The notes beneath the pieces are model-generated. The model saw only the letters and a program-made list of their open reading frames with translations. It did not search any database and was not told the origin of the DNA. The translations under genes and the position numbers were made by a program. Shown here in pieces: positions 44,834 through 53,749 of a stretch of 60,069 nt of DNA. Numbering within the stretch: the stretch's first letter is position 1; each line of letters starts with the position of its first letter. The stretch is from an uncultured Eisenbergiella sp. GTDB taxonomy: Bacteria > Bacillota > Clostridia > Lachnospirales > Lachnospiraceae. The stretch covers positions 1 to 60,069 of the forward strand of contig CANQVD010000021.1 in assembly GCA_947627215.1 (NCBI GenBank), written 5' to 3'.

Positions 44834-44885
44834 AAGGACGAATATAAAAAGTGCCGCGGATAAGCGGTGCGGATGAGGTGAAGAA

Positions 44886-46589
44886 ATGTTTCCCTATATT
44901 TTATTCGATCTGGACGGGACGGTGAGCGATCCCAAGGAGGGGATCACGGCGAGTGTGCAATACGCGCTCAGAAGCTTTGGCATAGAAGAACCGGATAAGG
45001 ATAAGCTGGAGCCTTTTATCGGGCCGCCGCTGACGGACAGCTTCATGGAGTTTTACGGCTTTACCAGGGAGCAGGCGGAGGCTGCCGTTGTGAAGTACCG
45101 GGAGCGCTTTTCCGTGACGGGAAAATATGAGAACAAGCTCTATCCGGGCATGGCGCAGCTTCTGGCAGGGCTGCAGGGCGCGGGAGCGCATCTGGCGATC
45201 GCTTCCAGCAAGCCGGAGGTGTTCGTGGAGGATATTCTCGCCTATTTCGGGATACGGCAGTATTTTGAAGTCGTGGTAGGCAGTGAACTGGACGGAACGC
45301 GGGTGCGGAAAGAGGAAGTGGTGCAGGAGGCGCTGCGCCGTCTCAGGGTGACGGACTGCTCTCAGGTGGCGATGGTGGGCGACCGGAGATTCGATATTGA
45401 GGGCGCGAAGGCCATCGGCGCGCACAGTGTCGGGGTCACATACGGCTATGCGGGGCCGGGAGAGCTGCAGGCGGCCGGCGCGGAGTTCCTCGTGAACGAT
45501 GTGGAGGGACTGCGCCGAGTGCTGACGGAGTTCGGGTCAGCGCCGGTCAGGCGCTCTCATGCGGCGCAGGGACAGACGTTCACATCGGGCGGGAACCCGT
45601 ATACGGCGCAGGGGCAGGCGTCCGCACCGGGCGGGAACCTGTATGCGGCGCAGGGGCAGGCGTCCGCTTCGGGCGGGAACCTGTATGCGGCGCAGGGGCA
45701 GGCGTCCGCTTCGGGCGTGTTCTCCGGAGAGGAGAACGGATATTATCGCGAACGTTACCGGGGAACCCGGAGCAGAAAGCCGGAAACGGGATTCCAGATG
45801 GGCCTGAAGGCCATTGGGGTCAGCGCGCTGGCGATAGGCCTTTATTTCATCGTGACGCTCTCGGTCAGCATGCTCGCGCTGATCGTCGGGTCCGTACTCG
45901 AGGGAATCAGGAACGTCGGAAGCTTCGGAGTCTTCCAGCTGTATACGGACGATCTGTGGCTGAATCTGGGGAATGCGTTTGGGATCGCGGCCGCTTTCGC
46001 GGCATGCTTCGGCATCTGGCATAAGCAGGTGCAGTTTCGGCCCGCCGGGCCTGTCGACAGGCTTTCCCTGCTTCCCATGGGGATTCTGGCGGCGTCCCTT
46101 TCCGTTGGGCTGAACGGTGTTTTGTCTCTGCTGGAGCTGTATCGGTTTTCCCCGACGTTTCAGGAAGTGTCGGAGATGCAGGTGTCCGTCCCGGTCTGGC
46201 TGGGCATTTTGTCCTATGCGGTCCTGGCGCCGTTGGGAGAGGAATTTCTGTTCCGCGGCGTTGTTTATGGACAACTGCGGCGGGTGTGCAGCGCGCCGGT
46301 GGCCATTGCGGTCTCCGCGCTGGCGTTTGGTCTGTTCCACGGCAATCTGGTGCAGTTCGTATACGCGACGCTGCTCGGCGCCGTGATGGCGCTGGTGAGA
46401 GAGCTGTACGGGACGCTGTGGGCGTCGGTCGTTTTTCACGCGATCGCGAACCTGTTTGTATATGCCGTGCTGGATTTGTCGCCTGTGGGGGAAGCGTTTG
46501 TAACGGCTCCGGCCACCCTGTTCTTCCTGGGGATTTCCGCGGTTTGCCTGGTCTTCATGGTGATATGGCAGAAGAATACCGCCGCGTAA
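44886..46589 (+). CDS. HAD phosphatase fused to a CPBP (CAAX-like) intramembrane protease
   Basis: 567 residues, two domains not normally on one chain. Residues 1-215 are a HAD-superfamily phosphoglycolate-phosphatase-like domain: YILFDLDGTVSDP (nucleophile Asp), IASSKPEVF, MVGDRRFDIEGAKAIGAHSVGV. Residues about 220-285 are a Gly/Ala/Gln linker of four AAQGQASASGGNLY-like units. Residues about 305-567 are a multi-helix CPBP domain with motif 1 EEFLFRGVVYGQLR, motif 2 FGLFHGN and a third helix with FHAIANLFVYAV, so the catalytic Glu/His set looks intact. GTGAAGAA is a weak ribosome site. The protein would be membrane-bound with the phosphatase probably on the cytosolic side. Substrates are unknown; CPBP proteins in Firmicutes are often tied to bacteriocin processing or self-immunity. 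Confidence 0.85.
   Translation: MFPYILFDLDGTVSDPKEGITASVQYALRSFGIEEPDKDKLEPFIGPPLTDSFMEFYGFTREQAEAAVVKYRERFSVTGKYENKLYPGMAQLLAGLQGAGAHLAIASSKPEVFVEDILAYFGIRQYFEVVVGSELDGTRVRKEEVVQEALRRLRVTDCSQVAMVGDRRFDIEGAKAIGAHSVGVTYGYAGPGELQAAGAEFLVNDVEGLRRVLTEFGSAPVRRSHAAQGQTFTSGGNPYTAQGQASAPGGNLYAAQGQASASGGNLYAAQGQASASGVFSGEENGYYRERYRGTRSRKPETGFQMGLKAIGVSALAIGLYFIVTLSVSMLALIVGSVLEGIRNVGSFGVFQLYTDDLWLNLGNAFGIAAAFAACFGIWHKQVQFRPAGPVDRLSLLPMGILAASLSVGLNGVLSLLELYRFSPTFQEVSEMQVSVPVWLGILSYAVLAPLGEEFLFRGVVYGQLRRVCSAPVAIAVSALAFGLFHGNLVQFVYATLLGAVMALVRELYGTLWASVVFHAIANLFVYAVLDLSPVGEAFVTAPATLFFLGISAVCLVFMVIWQKNTAA
45561..45718 (+). repeat. 42-bp tandem repeat in the HAD-CPBP linker
   Basis: Units start at 45561, 45603 and 45645, with a partial fourth at 45687. 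Each encodes 14 residues; units 2 and 3 are nearly identical. In-frame length change by slippage or recombination is expected. Confidence 0.9.
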
Positions 46590-46595
46590 CGGTTC

Positions 46596-46637
46596 TTAAA
46601 AAGGCCATTTTTGGGAATCCGGAAATGGCCTTTTGAA
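46596..46637. terminator. Palindromic terminator-like element, copy 2
   Basis: Between the convergent HAD-CPBP and asnA genes. In reverse complement it reads AAAAGGCCATTTCCGGATTC and continues almost identically to copy 1 at 12155-12197, including the loop and the AAGAA flank. Confidence 0.75.
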
Positions 46638-46676
46638 ATGGATCGGAAAAAATGACGGAACGTCTGGCATACGCCG

Positions 46677-47687
46677 TTACAGCAGCCGGATGCCGTGGCG
46701 GAGCGCTTCCTGACGGACATTGTCCGGCCAGAGAGAGCACTGTACCTCTCCGATGTGCGCTTTGCGCAGGAAAAACATACAGATCCGGGACTGCCCGATG
46801 CCTCCGCCGATGGTATAGGGCAGTTCCTCGTTCAGGATCGCCTTCTGGAAAGGAAGCTCTGCGCGCTCCGGGCAGCCGGCCTTTTCCAACTGGGACAGCA
46901 GCGCGTCCCGGTCCACGCGGATGCCCATGGAGGAAAGCTCCAGGGCGATGTCCAGCACGGGGTAGTAGACGATGATATCGGCGTTTAGGCTCCAGTCGTC
47001 ATAGTCGGGAGCGCGGCCGTCGTGCTTTTCCCCGTTTTCCAGCAGATCGCCGATCTGCATCAGGCAGACGGCGCCCTTTGCCCTGGCGATGAAGTATTCC
47101 CGTTCCTTCGGGGTGTTGTCGGGGAACATATCGGCTAGCTCCTGTGTGGTGATGAAAAAGATATCCTTCGGCAGAATCTCTTCGATATAGTCATACTGGA
47201 TCGCCATATAGAGCTCGGTCTTGCGCAGCGTCTTGTACACGTCCCGCACCACGGACTTGAGCGTCTCCATGTTGCGTTCTTCTTTGGAAATGATCTTTTC
47301 CCAGTCCCACTGGTCCACGAAAATGGAATGGATGTTGTCCGTGACTTCGTCCCGGCGGATGGCGTTCATATCGGTGTACAGGCCTTCGCCGTGGGAAAAT
47401 CCGTAGTCCTTCAGGGCCTGGCGTTTCCATTTCGCCAGGGAATGCACGACCTCCGCCTCATATTCGTTCTGCTCTTTGATGCCGAAGGTAACGGGTCGCT
47501 CCACGCCGTTCAGATTGTCGTTCAGTCCGGAAGCCGGATCGACGAAAAGCGGCGCGGAAACGCGCAGCAGGTTTAAATGCTTTACGAGAAGGCTCTGAAA
47601 GAAATCCTTCACCGTTTTGATGCCGATCTGCGTATCGTGCAGGTTCAGCGCGGAATGATAGTTCTGTGGGATCGTCAGATGTTCCAT
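46677..47687 (-). CDS. asnA: Aspartate-ammonia ligase (asparagine synthetase A)
   Basis: 336 residues, resembling the class II tRNA synthetase fold. It makes asparagine from aspartate and ammonia with ATP to AMP. Family segments include RVSAPLFVDPASGLNDNLNG, VTFGIKEQNEYEAEVVHSLA, HSIFVDQWDWEK and, at the end, YTIGGGIGQSRICMFFL. The length is standard. The start has AGAGG upstream. It follows yfhO by 99 bp in the same direction and is convergent with the HAD-CPBP gene. Confidence 0.95.
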   Translation of the reverse strand: MEHLTIPQNYHSALNLHDTQIGIKTVKDFFQSLLVKHLNLLRVSAPLFVDPASGLNDNLNGVERPVTFGIKEQNEYEAEVVHSLAKWKRQALKDYGFSHGEGLYTDMNAIRRDEVTDNIHSIFVDQWDWEKIISKEERNMETLKSVVRDVYKTLRKTELYMAIQYDYIEEILPKDIFFITTQELADMFPDNTPKEREYFIARAKGAVCLMQIGDLLENGEKHDGRAPDYDDWSLNADIIVYYPVLDIALELSSMGIRVDRDALLSQLEKAGCPERAELPFQKAILNEELPYTIGGGIGQSRICMFFLRKAHIGEVQCSLWPDNVRQEALRHGIRLL

Positions 47688-47700
47688 TTTTCCTCTTTTC

Positions 47701-47771
47701 TGCCGCGCGCCGGCGGCCGATATGTGATATTTTGTTTCCCTGCCGCGTCCCGGCGGCTGGTATGTTATATT
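47701..47771 (-). repeat. Two 31-bp direct repeats upstream of asnA
   Basis: TGCCGCGCGCCGGCGGCCGA and TGCCGCGTCCCGGCGGCTGG open copies at 47701-47731 and 47741-47771 (period 40 bp), each ending TATGT(G/T)ATATT. On the minus strand each copy can form a GCCGC-N6-GCGGC hairpin next to an AT-rich box. They occupy most of the 99-bp space before asnA. This could be an operator pair or RNA hairpins; no promoter is clear. Confidence 0.5.
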
Positions 47772-47786
47772 CTGCGGCGCGGCGTC

Positions 47787-50393
47787 TTATGCTTCGCCGG
47801 CAGATGCGGCCCCGGCGGATGCGGCTTCGGCCGGCCCGTCTATTTGGGCATCAGGTCTGTCCGGCTTCGGCCCGTCCCGCAAAAGGAGCTGCAGGAGGAC
47901 GAAGGCGGCCAGACTGATAAGGCTGACGGCAATGCCGGTTTTCAGGCCGGAAGGGAAGAAGGAAAGCTCGACGGTGTGCATCCCCGCATCCAGCCGGGTG
48001 GAGAGGAACATGCCGTCAAAAAGCTCTATATCCGCCGCCTGCCCGTCCACCTTCAGCGTCCAGCCTGGTTCGTAGGCGATGGAAAGAACCAGCTTTGCGG
48101 CGGCCTCCGCGTTTACGCGGCCTTTGATATGGGCAACATCCCATTCCTCCACCGTGAAGGGCTGTGCGCCGATGCGGGCCAGCGCATCCGCGAGCACGTT
48201 CGTGTTCAGGCGGGCGGCGCAGGCGTCCAGCGCGCCGGAGTCCTGATTTTCCAGCGTGATCGTCTCGCCCGCTTCATGCCATCCGAGATCCAGGATATAG
48301 TCGTATTTCACCTTTGTAAAGGTTTTCGTGAGGCTGTCGGATATCAGCCTTACGTTGTCCGCCTTGCTGTCGGAACAGTAAGCGTAATAATGGCCCGCCG
48401 TGTCCGTCGGAAACTGCGCCGTTCCTTCGGCCTCCAGGACGTCGGCCATCGTAAACAGCTCTCCCCGGGCGCCGGTGGAGGCGGCCATCCGGTTCTGGAG
48501 GTCGAACGGGTTATCGCTTTCCTCCTCCAGCGCGAGGGAGGAAAGGTTCCAGTCGGGATTCAGCAGAAAGCCCGCGGGCAGCGTGTAGCGGTTTCGGTAG
48601 AGGTAGACGCCGTCCTGCTCGTCGATGAGCTCGTAGAGTGTGCTGTCCTCATCGGGGGTGCGGGAGAACATATAGCGCACGTTCAGGAGGGCGGAGGAAA
48701 AGGGCGTCTGTCCGTCGAAGCAGTAAAACACCTTGCTTTCCGAAAGCCCCATCCGGTCGTACCAGTCCTCCACATTGGCGTTGGCGGTGGAGGAAAAGAG
48801 AGAGGCCGTGGGATAATCCGCCAGCGCCCCGTCGTTCTTGGTCACGCGGCTGAATTTTTCAAACCGGTAATAGTCCGGATCGGCGGCCTGTCTGCGGTCC
48901 GCCAGCGCGCGGTAGGCGGGCAGGTTTTCCAGATACCGGCTGCGGCTGGTGGTGGTGACGCTGGTGGAGGCCATGTTGAAGGTGGCCTCGAAGGTCACGG
49001 CGCAGAGCGCCAGGACGGTCAGGAGCCGTCTGGCGCCCAGGCCCGCTCCCGCAAGCCGCTTCCGGCCGCAGAGCAGAAGTCCGTACGCCAGCACCAGAAC
49101 GGCGCTCAGCAGAAAGGTTCCGGTGGTAAAGGCGTCGTCCGTCACCAGCTTTTCGGCGAACAGCAGAAAGAGCAGGGCGAAAGCCACTGACCGGAACAGC
49201 TCCCGGCAGGTGTAGCCCTCCGTTTTCAGTGCCGCTTCGAAGCACATGGTCAGCACCAGAAAAATATAGAGGAAGGACTGCCTGCAGGGCAGGGAATCCG
49301 GGTAATTGAATCCGTGCCAGAGGAAATTCAGCGTGTTGACGGAAAAGCTGACGATCAGAAACGCGCACAGGAGCAGGCGCGGGAGCTTTTGGCGCAGGCT
49401 GATCCGGCGGTGGGATACGTACAGCGGCATCAGGAAGAAGACCGCGGAGGAGCAGAAAATATTGGGCCAGTGATCCAGCCCCGTTTCCCGCTGGACGCCG
49501 GTCGCGTGTCTGGCGATCACGTCCAGGAAGGAGAAATACCAGGTGACGTTTTTCGGAAAGCTGGAGTCCGCGAATTCCGTGAAGGACAGCGCGGAGAGCT
49601 CGGGCAGGAGAAGGATGGCCGCCATGCCTCCGGCCAGAATGGAAAACAGGACGAAGCGCGCCGCGGCCATGCCGATCCGCTCCAGGCTGGCCCGCGGGGA
49701 ATCCCCCTGCCACAGCTCCGGCAGAAGCACCAGAAAATACAGGCAGAGGAAAATGCAGATCATGATGGAGAGGTAGTAGTTGGACAGGATGGACAGCGCC
49801 AGCGTCACGCAGTACAGGCCGGTGCGTTCCTCCCGGACGAGGCGTTCCAGCCCCAGAAGGATCAGCGGCGTCAGCACCAGGCAGTCCATCCACATCACGT
49901 CCCAGTTATAGGCGGCCACAAATCCGGACATGGCGTAAAAGACGGAGAAAAGGAGGACGAGGGGGCTTTGGGTGGAAAACCGTTCCTTTAAATAATACGC
50001 GAAGGTGAAGCCGCACAGGCCGATCTTGAACACCACCATATAGCTCATGAATTCGATGAGGTATTCGGAGGGGCAGAGCAGAACGAGCCAGTTCAGGGGG
50101 CTGGCGGAATAGTAGATATACAGGGCCAGATAGTTCGCGCCCATTCCGATGTTGCGGGAGTAGGTCAGCGCCTCTCCGGCCCGCAGCTTGCGCAGGAATT
50201 CCTGCAGGAACGGCACATACTGGTGGTACATGTCGGAATGCATGAAGCTTTCGTCCCCGAAGGGAAAGATCCCGTTGCTGATGAAGATCAGCAGCATGGC
50301 GAAGAAGGGCAGCAGGAAGGACAGGAAACAGATCCGGTTGTCCGCAGCCAGACGGCCTGGTTTTCTTCTCAGGGAAAAAGGAAATTTTTTCAT
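47787..50393 (-). CDS. YfhO family GT-C membrane glycosyltransferase
   Basis: 868 residues. About 11-13 N-terminal membrane helices begin with FLSFLLPFFAMLLIFISNGI. The first extracytoplasmic loop FGDESFMHSDMYHQYVPFLQ carries acidic residues typical of GT-C enzymes, followed by SRNIGMGANYLALYIYY. The last 350 residues form an extracellular domain ending in LSFFPSGLKTGIAVSL, a final helix and an Ala-rich tail. YfhO of Bacillus is linked to glycosylation of lipoteichoic acid. Here the upstream gene encodes an LtaS-like enzyme, which fits. Start ATG 50393 has GAGGAG before it; a further ATG 12 bp upstream is less likely. Confidence 0.85.
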   Translation of the reverse strand: MKKFPFSLRRKPGRLAADNRICFLSFLLPFFAMLLIFISNGIFPFGDESFMHSDMYHQYVPFLQEFLRKLRAGEALTYSRNIGMGANYLALYIYYSASPLNWLVLLCPSEYLIEFMSYMVVFKIGLCGFTFAYYLKERFSTQSPLVLLFSVFYAMSGFVAAYNWDVMWMDCLVLTPLILLGLERLVREERTGLYCVTLALSILSNYYLSIMICIFLCLYFLVLLPELWQGDSPRASLERIGMAAARFVLFSILAGGMAAILLLPELSALSFTEFADSSFPKNVTWYFSFLDVIARHATGVQRETGLDHWPNIFCSSAVFFLMPLYVSHRRISLRQKLPRLLLCAFLIVSFSVNTLNFLWHGFNYPDSLPCRQSFLYIFLVLTMCFEAALKTEGYTCRELFRSVAFALLFLLFAEKLVTDDAFTTGTFLLSAVLVLAYGLLLCGRKRLAGAGLGARRLLTVLALCAVTFEATFNMASTSVTTTSRSRYLENLPAYRALADRRQAADPDYYRFEKFSRVTKNDGALADYPTASLFSSTANANVEDWYDRMGLSESKVFYCFDGQTPFSSALLNVRYMFSRTPDEDSTLYELIDEQDGVYLYRNRYTLPAGFLLNPDWNLSSLALEEESDNPFDLQNRMAASTGARGELFTMADVLEAEGTAQFPTDTAGHYYAYCSDSKADNVRLISDSLTKTFTKVKYDYILDLGWHEAGETITLENQDSGALDACAARLNTNVLADALARIGAQPFTVEEWDVAHIKGRVNAEAAAKLVLSIAYEPGWTLKVDGQAADIELFDGMFLSTRLDAGMHTVELSFFPSGLKTGIAVSLISLAAFVLLQLLLRDGPKPDRPDAQIDGPAEAASAGAASAGEA

Positions 50394-50426
50394 AGGGCTC
50401 CTCACTGTCTGCGCGCCGGCGGCGGC

Positions 50427-52226
50427 TCAGTCAAACAGCAGACGGTACTGCAGGGTCTGATAGGGGTTCAGAAGCTCCTTCCGGTCCTTGGCATAGGTGA
50501 ACGTGCCGTCCGCCAGCTCTATATGGCTGGCGCTGATGACGGGCACCTCCTGATTCAGCTCCTTCAGGAACCGGAAGAAAGCGGGAAGGGGCAGTCCGGC
50601 GGCCTCCAGCGTCTTCAGTCCCAGGAAATTGGCGCTGGTGCTGACGTTTGCAGCCTCCTCCAGGTCGTAGTTTGCCCAGATGAAAAACGGGACCCGATAG
50701 CGCAGCCGGGCCTCTTCCTCATCGGACAGCGTGCCGCAGCTTTTTCCGTGCAGCGCCAGCACCGGATTGACCACGGAATCCGTGGGCTGGTGATCCCCGA
50801 AGAAGACGACGACGGTTTCCTCCTCCTGCCCGGCAAAATACTCCACCAGCCGTTCGATGGCCTGATCCGACAGGCGCAGCAGGGACAGATAGGCGGGCAG
50901 CAGCTTCGATGAGGAATCCGTGACCGTGATGTCAGGCGTGAAGTTGTCATAGGCGTTCCAGTCGCTGTAGGAGGAATGGTTCTGCATGGTCACATTGAAA
51001 AGGAACAGCGGCTCGCCCTCGGGCTTGCTTTCAAAGACCTCCGCGATCTTTTCAAAGTCCGCCAGGTCGCTGACATATTTGCGGACCTTTTCGGAATCCC
51101 GGAAAAATTCCTGAAAGTGCAGCTCCTCAAAGCCGAAGTCGGGATATACGCTGTCCCGGTCCCATCCGGCCGCCCGGTACGGGTGCATCGCCACCGTGCG
51201 GTAGCCGAGAGAGGCCAGATAGGAAACCATAGTGGGCATGGGCTCCTTCACATACTGCTGATAGGGGATGCTGCCGTAGGGCAGGAAGGCCATGGTAGCG
51301 CCGGTCAGATATTCAAATTCGGTATTCGCCGTATTGCCGCCCTTTACGGAGACGGACAGCCAGCCGGAAACCGTGTTGTCCGCGCCGCGCAGCATGCGGT
51401 GCATGAAGGGCATATAGTCCCTGTTCGTCTCAAAAGCGCCCAGCACGGCCGGATCGGAAAACGCCTCGTTCATGATGACGATGATGTTCGGCGTCCGCCC
51501 GGGGGGCGTTTCTTCTGTTATGTAGGAGGACAGAAGCGCATCCGCCTTTTCTTCGTCATACCCCTCCGGCTGTTCGACGGCGATGTACTGCAGCTCCATC
51601 AGAAAGGCGGTCAGCGTGCCGTTTCGCGTCTGGATGACGGTGGGTGTGAAAAGCTTGTCGTACAGGCGCAGCTTTTGCTCCACGAATTCCTCGTCGTGCA
51701 GCATGCCGGCATAGGCGGCGATCAGGGAAAAGGACAGCGCTCCCAGCAGGATCCGCAGCAGCCGGGGATGGGACGGATGCCCCTTCCCCTTCCGGGGGCG
51801 GAAGGGACGGATGCGGATGAAGCACTCCGCGGCCAGCAGCAGGGCGAATCCGGCCAGCACCAGGACGGTTTCCTTTTCCAGCCGGTATTTGTAGTTGTCC
51901 GCCACGCTGGCGGCCGTGTCCAGGGAGAAAATGTCCCAGGGCTGGATGGGCGTGCCGCGGAATTCCAGCACGTAATATCCGGCCAGCCCATAGACGGCGC
52001 AGAACAGCGTCTGGAGCATCAGCGCGGTCCGGCAGCTTCCGGTGAGGGCGAGGAGAAACAGGGCGATGAAAAAGAAGAGCAGGACGTTCATGAGCTGGAT
52101 GTAGACTTTCATCGATGTAAACGGGTTATGGGTATAAAACTCGAGCAGATAAAAATTCAGCGCGGGTATGAGAACGCACAAAATGCAGGAGACGGCCGTC
52201 CGCAGGCGGCTCATCCGTTTCTTCAT
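50427..52226 (-). CDS. LtaS-like sulfatase-family membrane protein
   Basis: 599 residues: about five membrane helices in the first 200, then an extracellular alkaline-phosphatase-superfamily domain. The metal and nucleophile sites are seen as NIIVIMNEAFSDP (Glu), KGGNTANTEFEYLTG (the Thr of LtaS-type active sites), MQNHSSYSDW and VVFFGDHQPTDS (Asp-His). Such enzymes transfer glycerol-phosphate or similar phospholipid head groups to polymers or sugars outside the cell. The ATG at 52226 has AAAGGGA upstream. With yfhO 33 bp downstream it likely forms a cell-surface teichoic-acid operon. The exact substrate is uncertain. Confidence 0.85.
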   Translation of the reverse strand: MKKRMSRLRTAVSCILCVLIPALNFYLLEFYTHNPFTSMKVYIQLMNVLLFFFIALFLLALTGSCRTALMLQTLFCAVYGLAGYYVLEFRGTPIQPWDIFSLDTAASVADNYKYRLEKETVLVLAGFALLLAAECFIRIRPFRPRKGKGHPSHPRLLRILLGALSFSLIAAYAGMLHDEEFVEQKLRLYDKLFTPTVIQTRNGTLTAFLMELQYIAVEQPEGYDEEKADALLSSYITEETPPGRTPNIIVIMNEAFSDPAVLGAFETNRDYMPFMHRMLRGADNTVSGWLSVSVKGGNTANTEFEYLTGATMAFLPYGSIPYQQYVKEPMPTMVSYLASLGYRTVAMHPYRAAGWDRDSVYPDFGFEELHFQEFFRDSEKVRKYVSDLADFEKIAEVFESKPEGEPLFLFNVTMQNHSSYSDWNAYDNFTPDITVTDSSSKLLPAYLSLLRLSDQAIERLVEYFAGQEEETVVVFFGDHQPTDSVVNPVLALHGKSCGTLSDEEEARLRYRVPFFIWANYDLEEAANVSTSANFLGLKTLEAAGLPLPAFFRFLKELNQEVPVISASHIELADGTFTYAKDRKELLNPYQTLQYRLLFD

Positions 52227-52349
52227 GGGGATACATCCCTTTCTTTTTCTATGCTCCCGAAAAACGGCGCGGGTATCGCGGACAGTCCGGAGAGGGCCGC
52301 TCCCTGAAAAGGGATGCCGCGCGGCGGACTCCTTTCCTGTCCGCCCTAT

Positions 52350-52378
52350 ATTATAGTCATGCGCGGGAGGGATGTCAA
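52350..52378 (-). promoter_or_regulatory. Promoter of the ltaS-like/yfhO operon
   Basis: On the minus strand TTGACA (52378-52373), 17-bp spacer and TATAAT (52355-52350), both consensus hexamers. The leader to ATG 52226 is about 118 nt. Confidence 0.85.
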
Positions 52379-52483
52379 ATGAGAAAATCCGGCATGATGC
52401 GTGTCCGGGGCGCATATATATGGAAAAACCGGATGGCTTTCGTTTTTCTTAAGAAAATAATCATGGGAAAAACAAAATGCGTA

Positions 52484-52492
52484 TGGTAAAAT
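52484..52492 (+). promoter_or_regulatory. Extended -10 promoter of the MORN-repeat gene
   Basis: TGGTAAAAT (TGn plus TAAAAT, 52487-52492). The start would be near 52499, so the ribosome site AAAGGAG (52499-52505) is at the very 5' end of the mRNA. Confidence 0.4.
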
Positions 52493-52515
52493 CTTTGCAA
52501 AGGAGTTGAAAAACG

Positions 52516-53553
52516 ATGAGAGATAAAAAGAAGGACCTGATTCCCGTTGCGGCGATCGCGGTGTTCCTGATCATTATCATCATCCTGTGCGCGGTGCGCC
52601 TGTCACAGAGAGCCCATGGCAAAGAGGATGCTCCCGAAACGCAGGAAACGCTGACGCAGGAGACGGAGAGCGTGGAGGAAACGCAGGGGAACGGGGAGGA
52701 GGCCCGGGCGGAGGAGACGGAGAGCGGGACGGAAACGGCGGAGGACGGGGGGCCTGCGGAAACGGCTTCTGAGACGGAATCTGCACAGAACCGGCTTCCC
52801 TCCGGAAAGCAGAAGACGGAAAACAGCAAGCCCGCTTCCGGCGCGAGGACCATCAGCGGAAACGACCCGTTTGCGGCCGCGGAAGGGGTGAACAAGACCA
52901 ACGAGGAAATGCTGATGGAGATGTCCTCCTACTGGGAGCAGGATAATCTGGAGGCCGTGAGCGATCTGGCGCATCTGGGCTGGTTCATGAAGATGTCCGC
53001 CAGCATTGCGGATCAGAATACCTTCTATTATTATGGGGAGCGCAACGCGCAGGGACAGCCGGAGGGGCTGGGAATCGCCTGCTATGCGGACAATGAATAT
53101 TATTACGGCGACTGGGTGAACGGCAGGCGCGAAGGCGTCGGGAGATGGCTGAAATTTTATATGTATTATGACGACGATGCGGTTTCCGACCGCGCCTACA
53201 CGCTTCATATGTATATCGGAGAGTGGGCCGCGGACCTCCCGAACGGAGAGGGGCAGGAGCATTACGATCTGGATATGAGCCAGGCGGCGAAGCACGACCG
53301 GTACATCCAGAATGTCATCGGAACCTTTAAGGACGGCATGTACAGCGGGGAGATGTATCTGACCACGCTGGACTGGGACAACAGGCAGGAGGAGTGGAAC
53401 GGTCTGGCGGACGAGGGCGTCTGGAGCCCCTTCGGCGCGGCGACCAACCGGAGAGAGGTTCCCATTTGTCAGGATGCGGCGAACGATGACAATTATCTCT
53501 GGCTCACCGTGCGCGATAACAAGGAACAGGGCATCGATGAACTGATGCCGTGA
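52516..53553 (+). CDS. Membrane-anchored MORN-repeat protein
   Basis: 345 residues. An N-terminal anchor helix (LIPVAAIAVFLIIIIILCAV, about 8-27) is followed by about 85 residues of Glu/Thr-rich low complexity (ETESVEETQGNGEE). A C-terminal domain has MORN-like strands: YYYGERNAQGQPEGLGIACY, YYYGDWVNGRREGVGRWLKF, MYIGEWAADLPNGEGQEHYD and GTFKDGMYSGEMY. Such repeats form an elongated beta sheet often used for membrane or wall contact. No catalytic motif is seen. The Glu/Thr linker resembles that of MetQ, another surface protein here. The precise function is unknown. Confidence 0.75.
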   Translation: MRDKKKDLIPVAAIAVFLIIIIILCAVRLSQRAHGKEDAPETQETLTQETESVEETQGNGEEARAEETESGTETAEDGGPAETASETESAQNRLPSGKQKTENSKPASGARTISGNDPFAAAEGVNKTNEEMLMEMSSYWEQDNLEAVSDLAHLGWFMKMSASIADQNTFYYYGERNAQGQPEGLGIACYADNEYYYGDWVNGRREGVGRWLKFYMYYDDDAVSDRAYTLHMYIGEWAADLPNGEGQEHYDLDMSQAAKHDRYIQNVIGTFKDGMYSGEMYLTTLDWDNRQEEWNGLADEGVWSPFGAATNRREVPICQDAANDDNYLWLTVRDNKEQGIDELMP

Positions 53554-53636
53554 GAGGGGGACGCGCAGCCGGCCGGAGCTCTGCCGGCGGGAGAGGCATT
53601 TTTTTGAAAAAGCAGAAAAAGAAACAGGAAAAGTTC

Positions 53637-53665
53637 TTTACAAATCCCGCCAAATAGTTTACACT
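53637..53665 (+). promoter_or_regulatory. Promoter of pyrG
   Basis: TTTACA (53637-53642), 17-bp spacer, TACACT (53660-53665), start near 53672, giving a leader of about 160 nt. The start does not show the GGGC initially transcribed sequence used for reiterative-transcription control of Bacillus pyrG. Confidence 0.65.
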
Positions 53666-53704
53666 ATTACGAGTGAATCAACAGAACAGTTCTATTTGGG
53701 AGAC

Positions 53705-53749
53705 AAGGGCGTCAGATAGCCTGCATGCGCAGGCTTATTTGACGCCCTT
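53705..53749 (+). other. Strong two-part hairpin in the pyrG leader
   Basis: An outer 10-bp stem AAGGGCGTCA/TGACGCCCTT (53705-53714, 53740-53749) and an inner 7-bp stem AGCCTGC/GCAGGCT (53718-53724, 53729-53735) are separated by a small internal loop. There is no T-run after it, so it is not a simple terminator. It may control pyrG by RNA structure; no known class was recognised. Confidence 0.55.

Noticed and set aside
44681-44863. 60-codon frame with GGAGG before its ATG upstream of the HAD-CPBP gene
   Set aside because: Unusual composition, no recognisable similarity, and a likely promoter for the next gene lies inside it; not supported as a gene.
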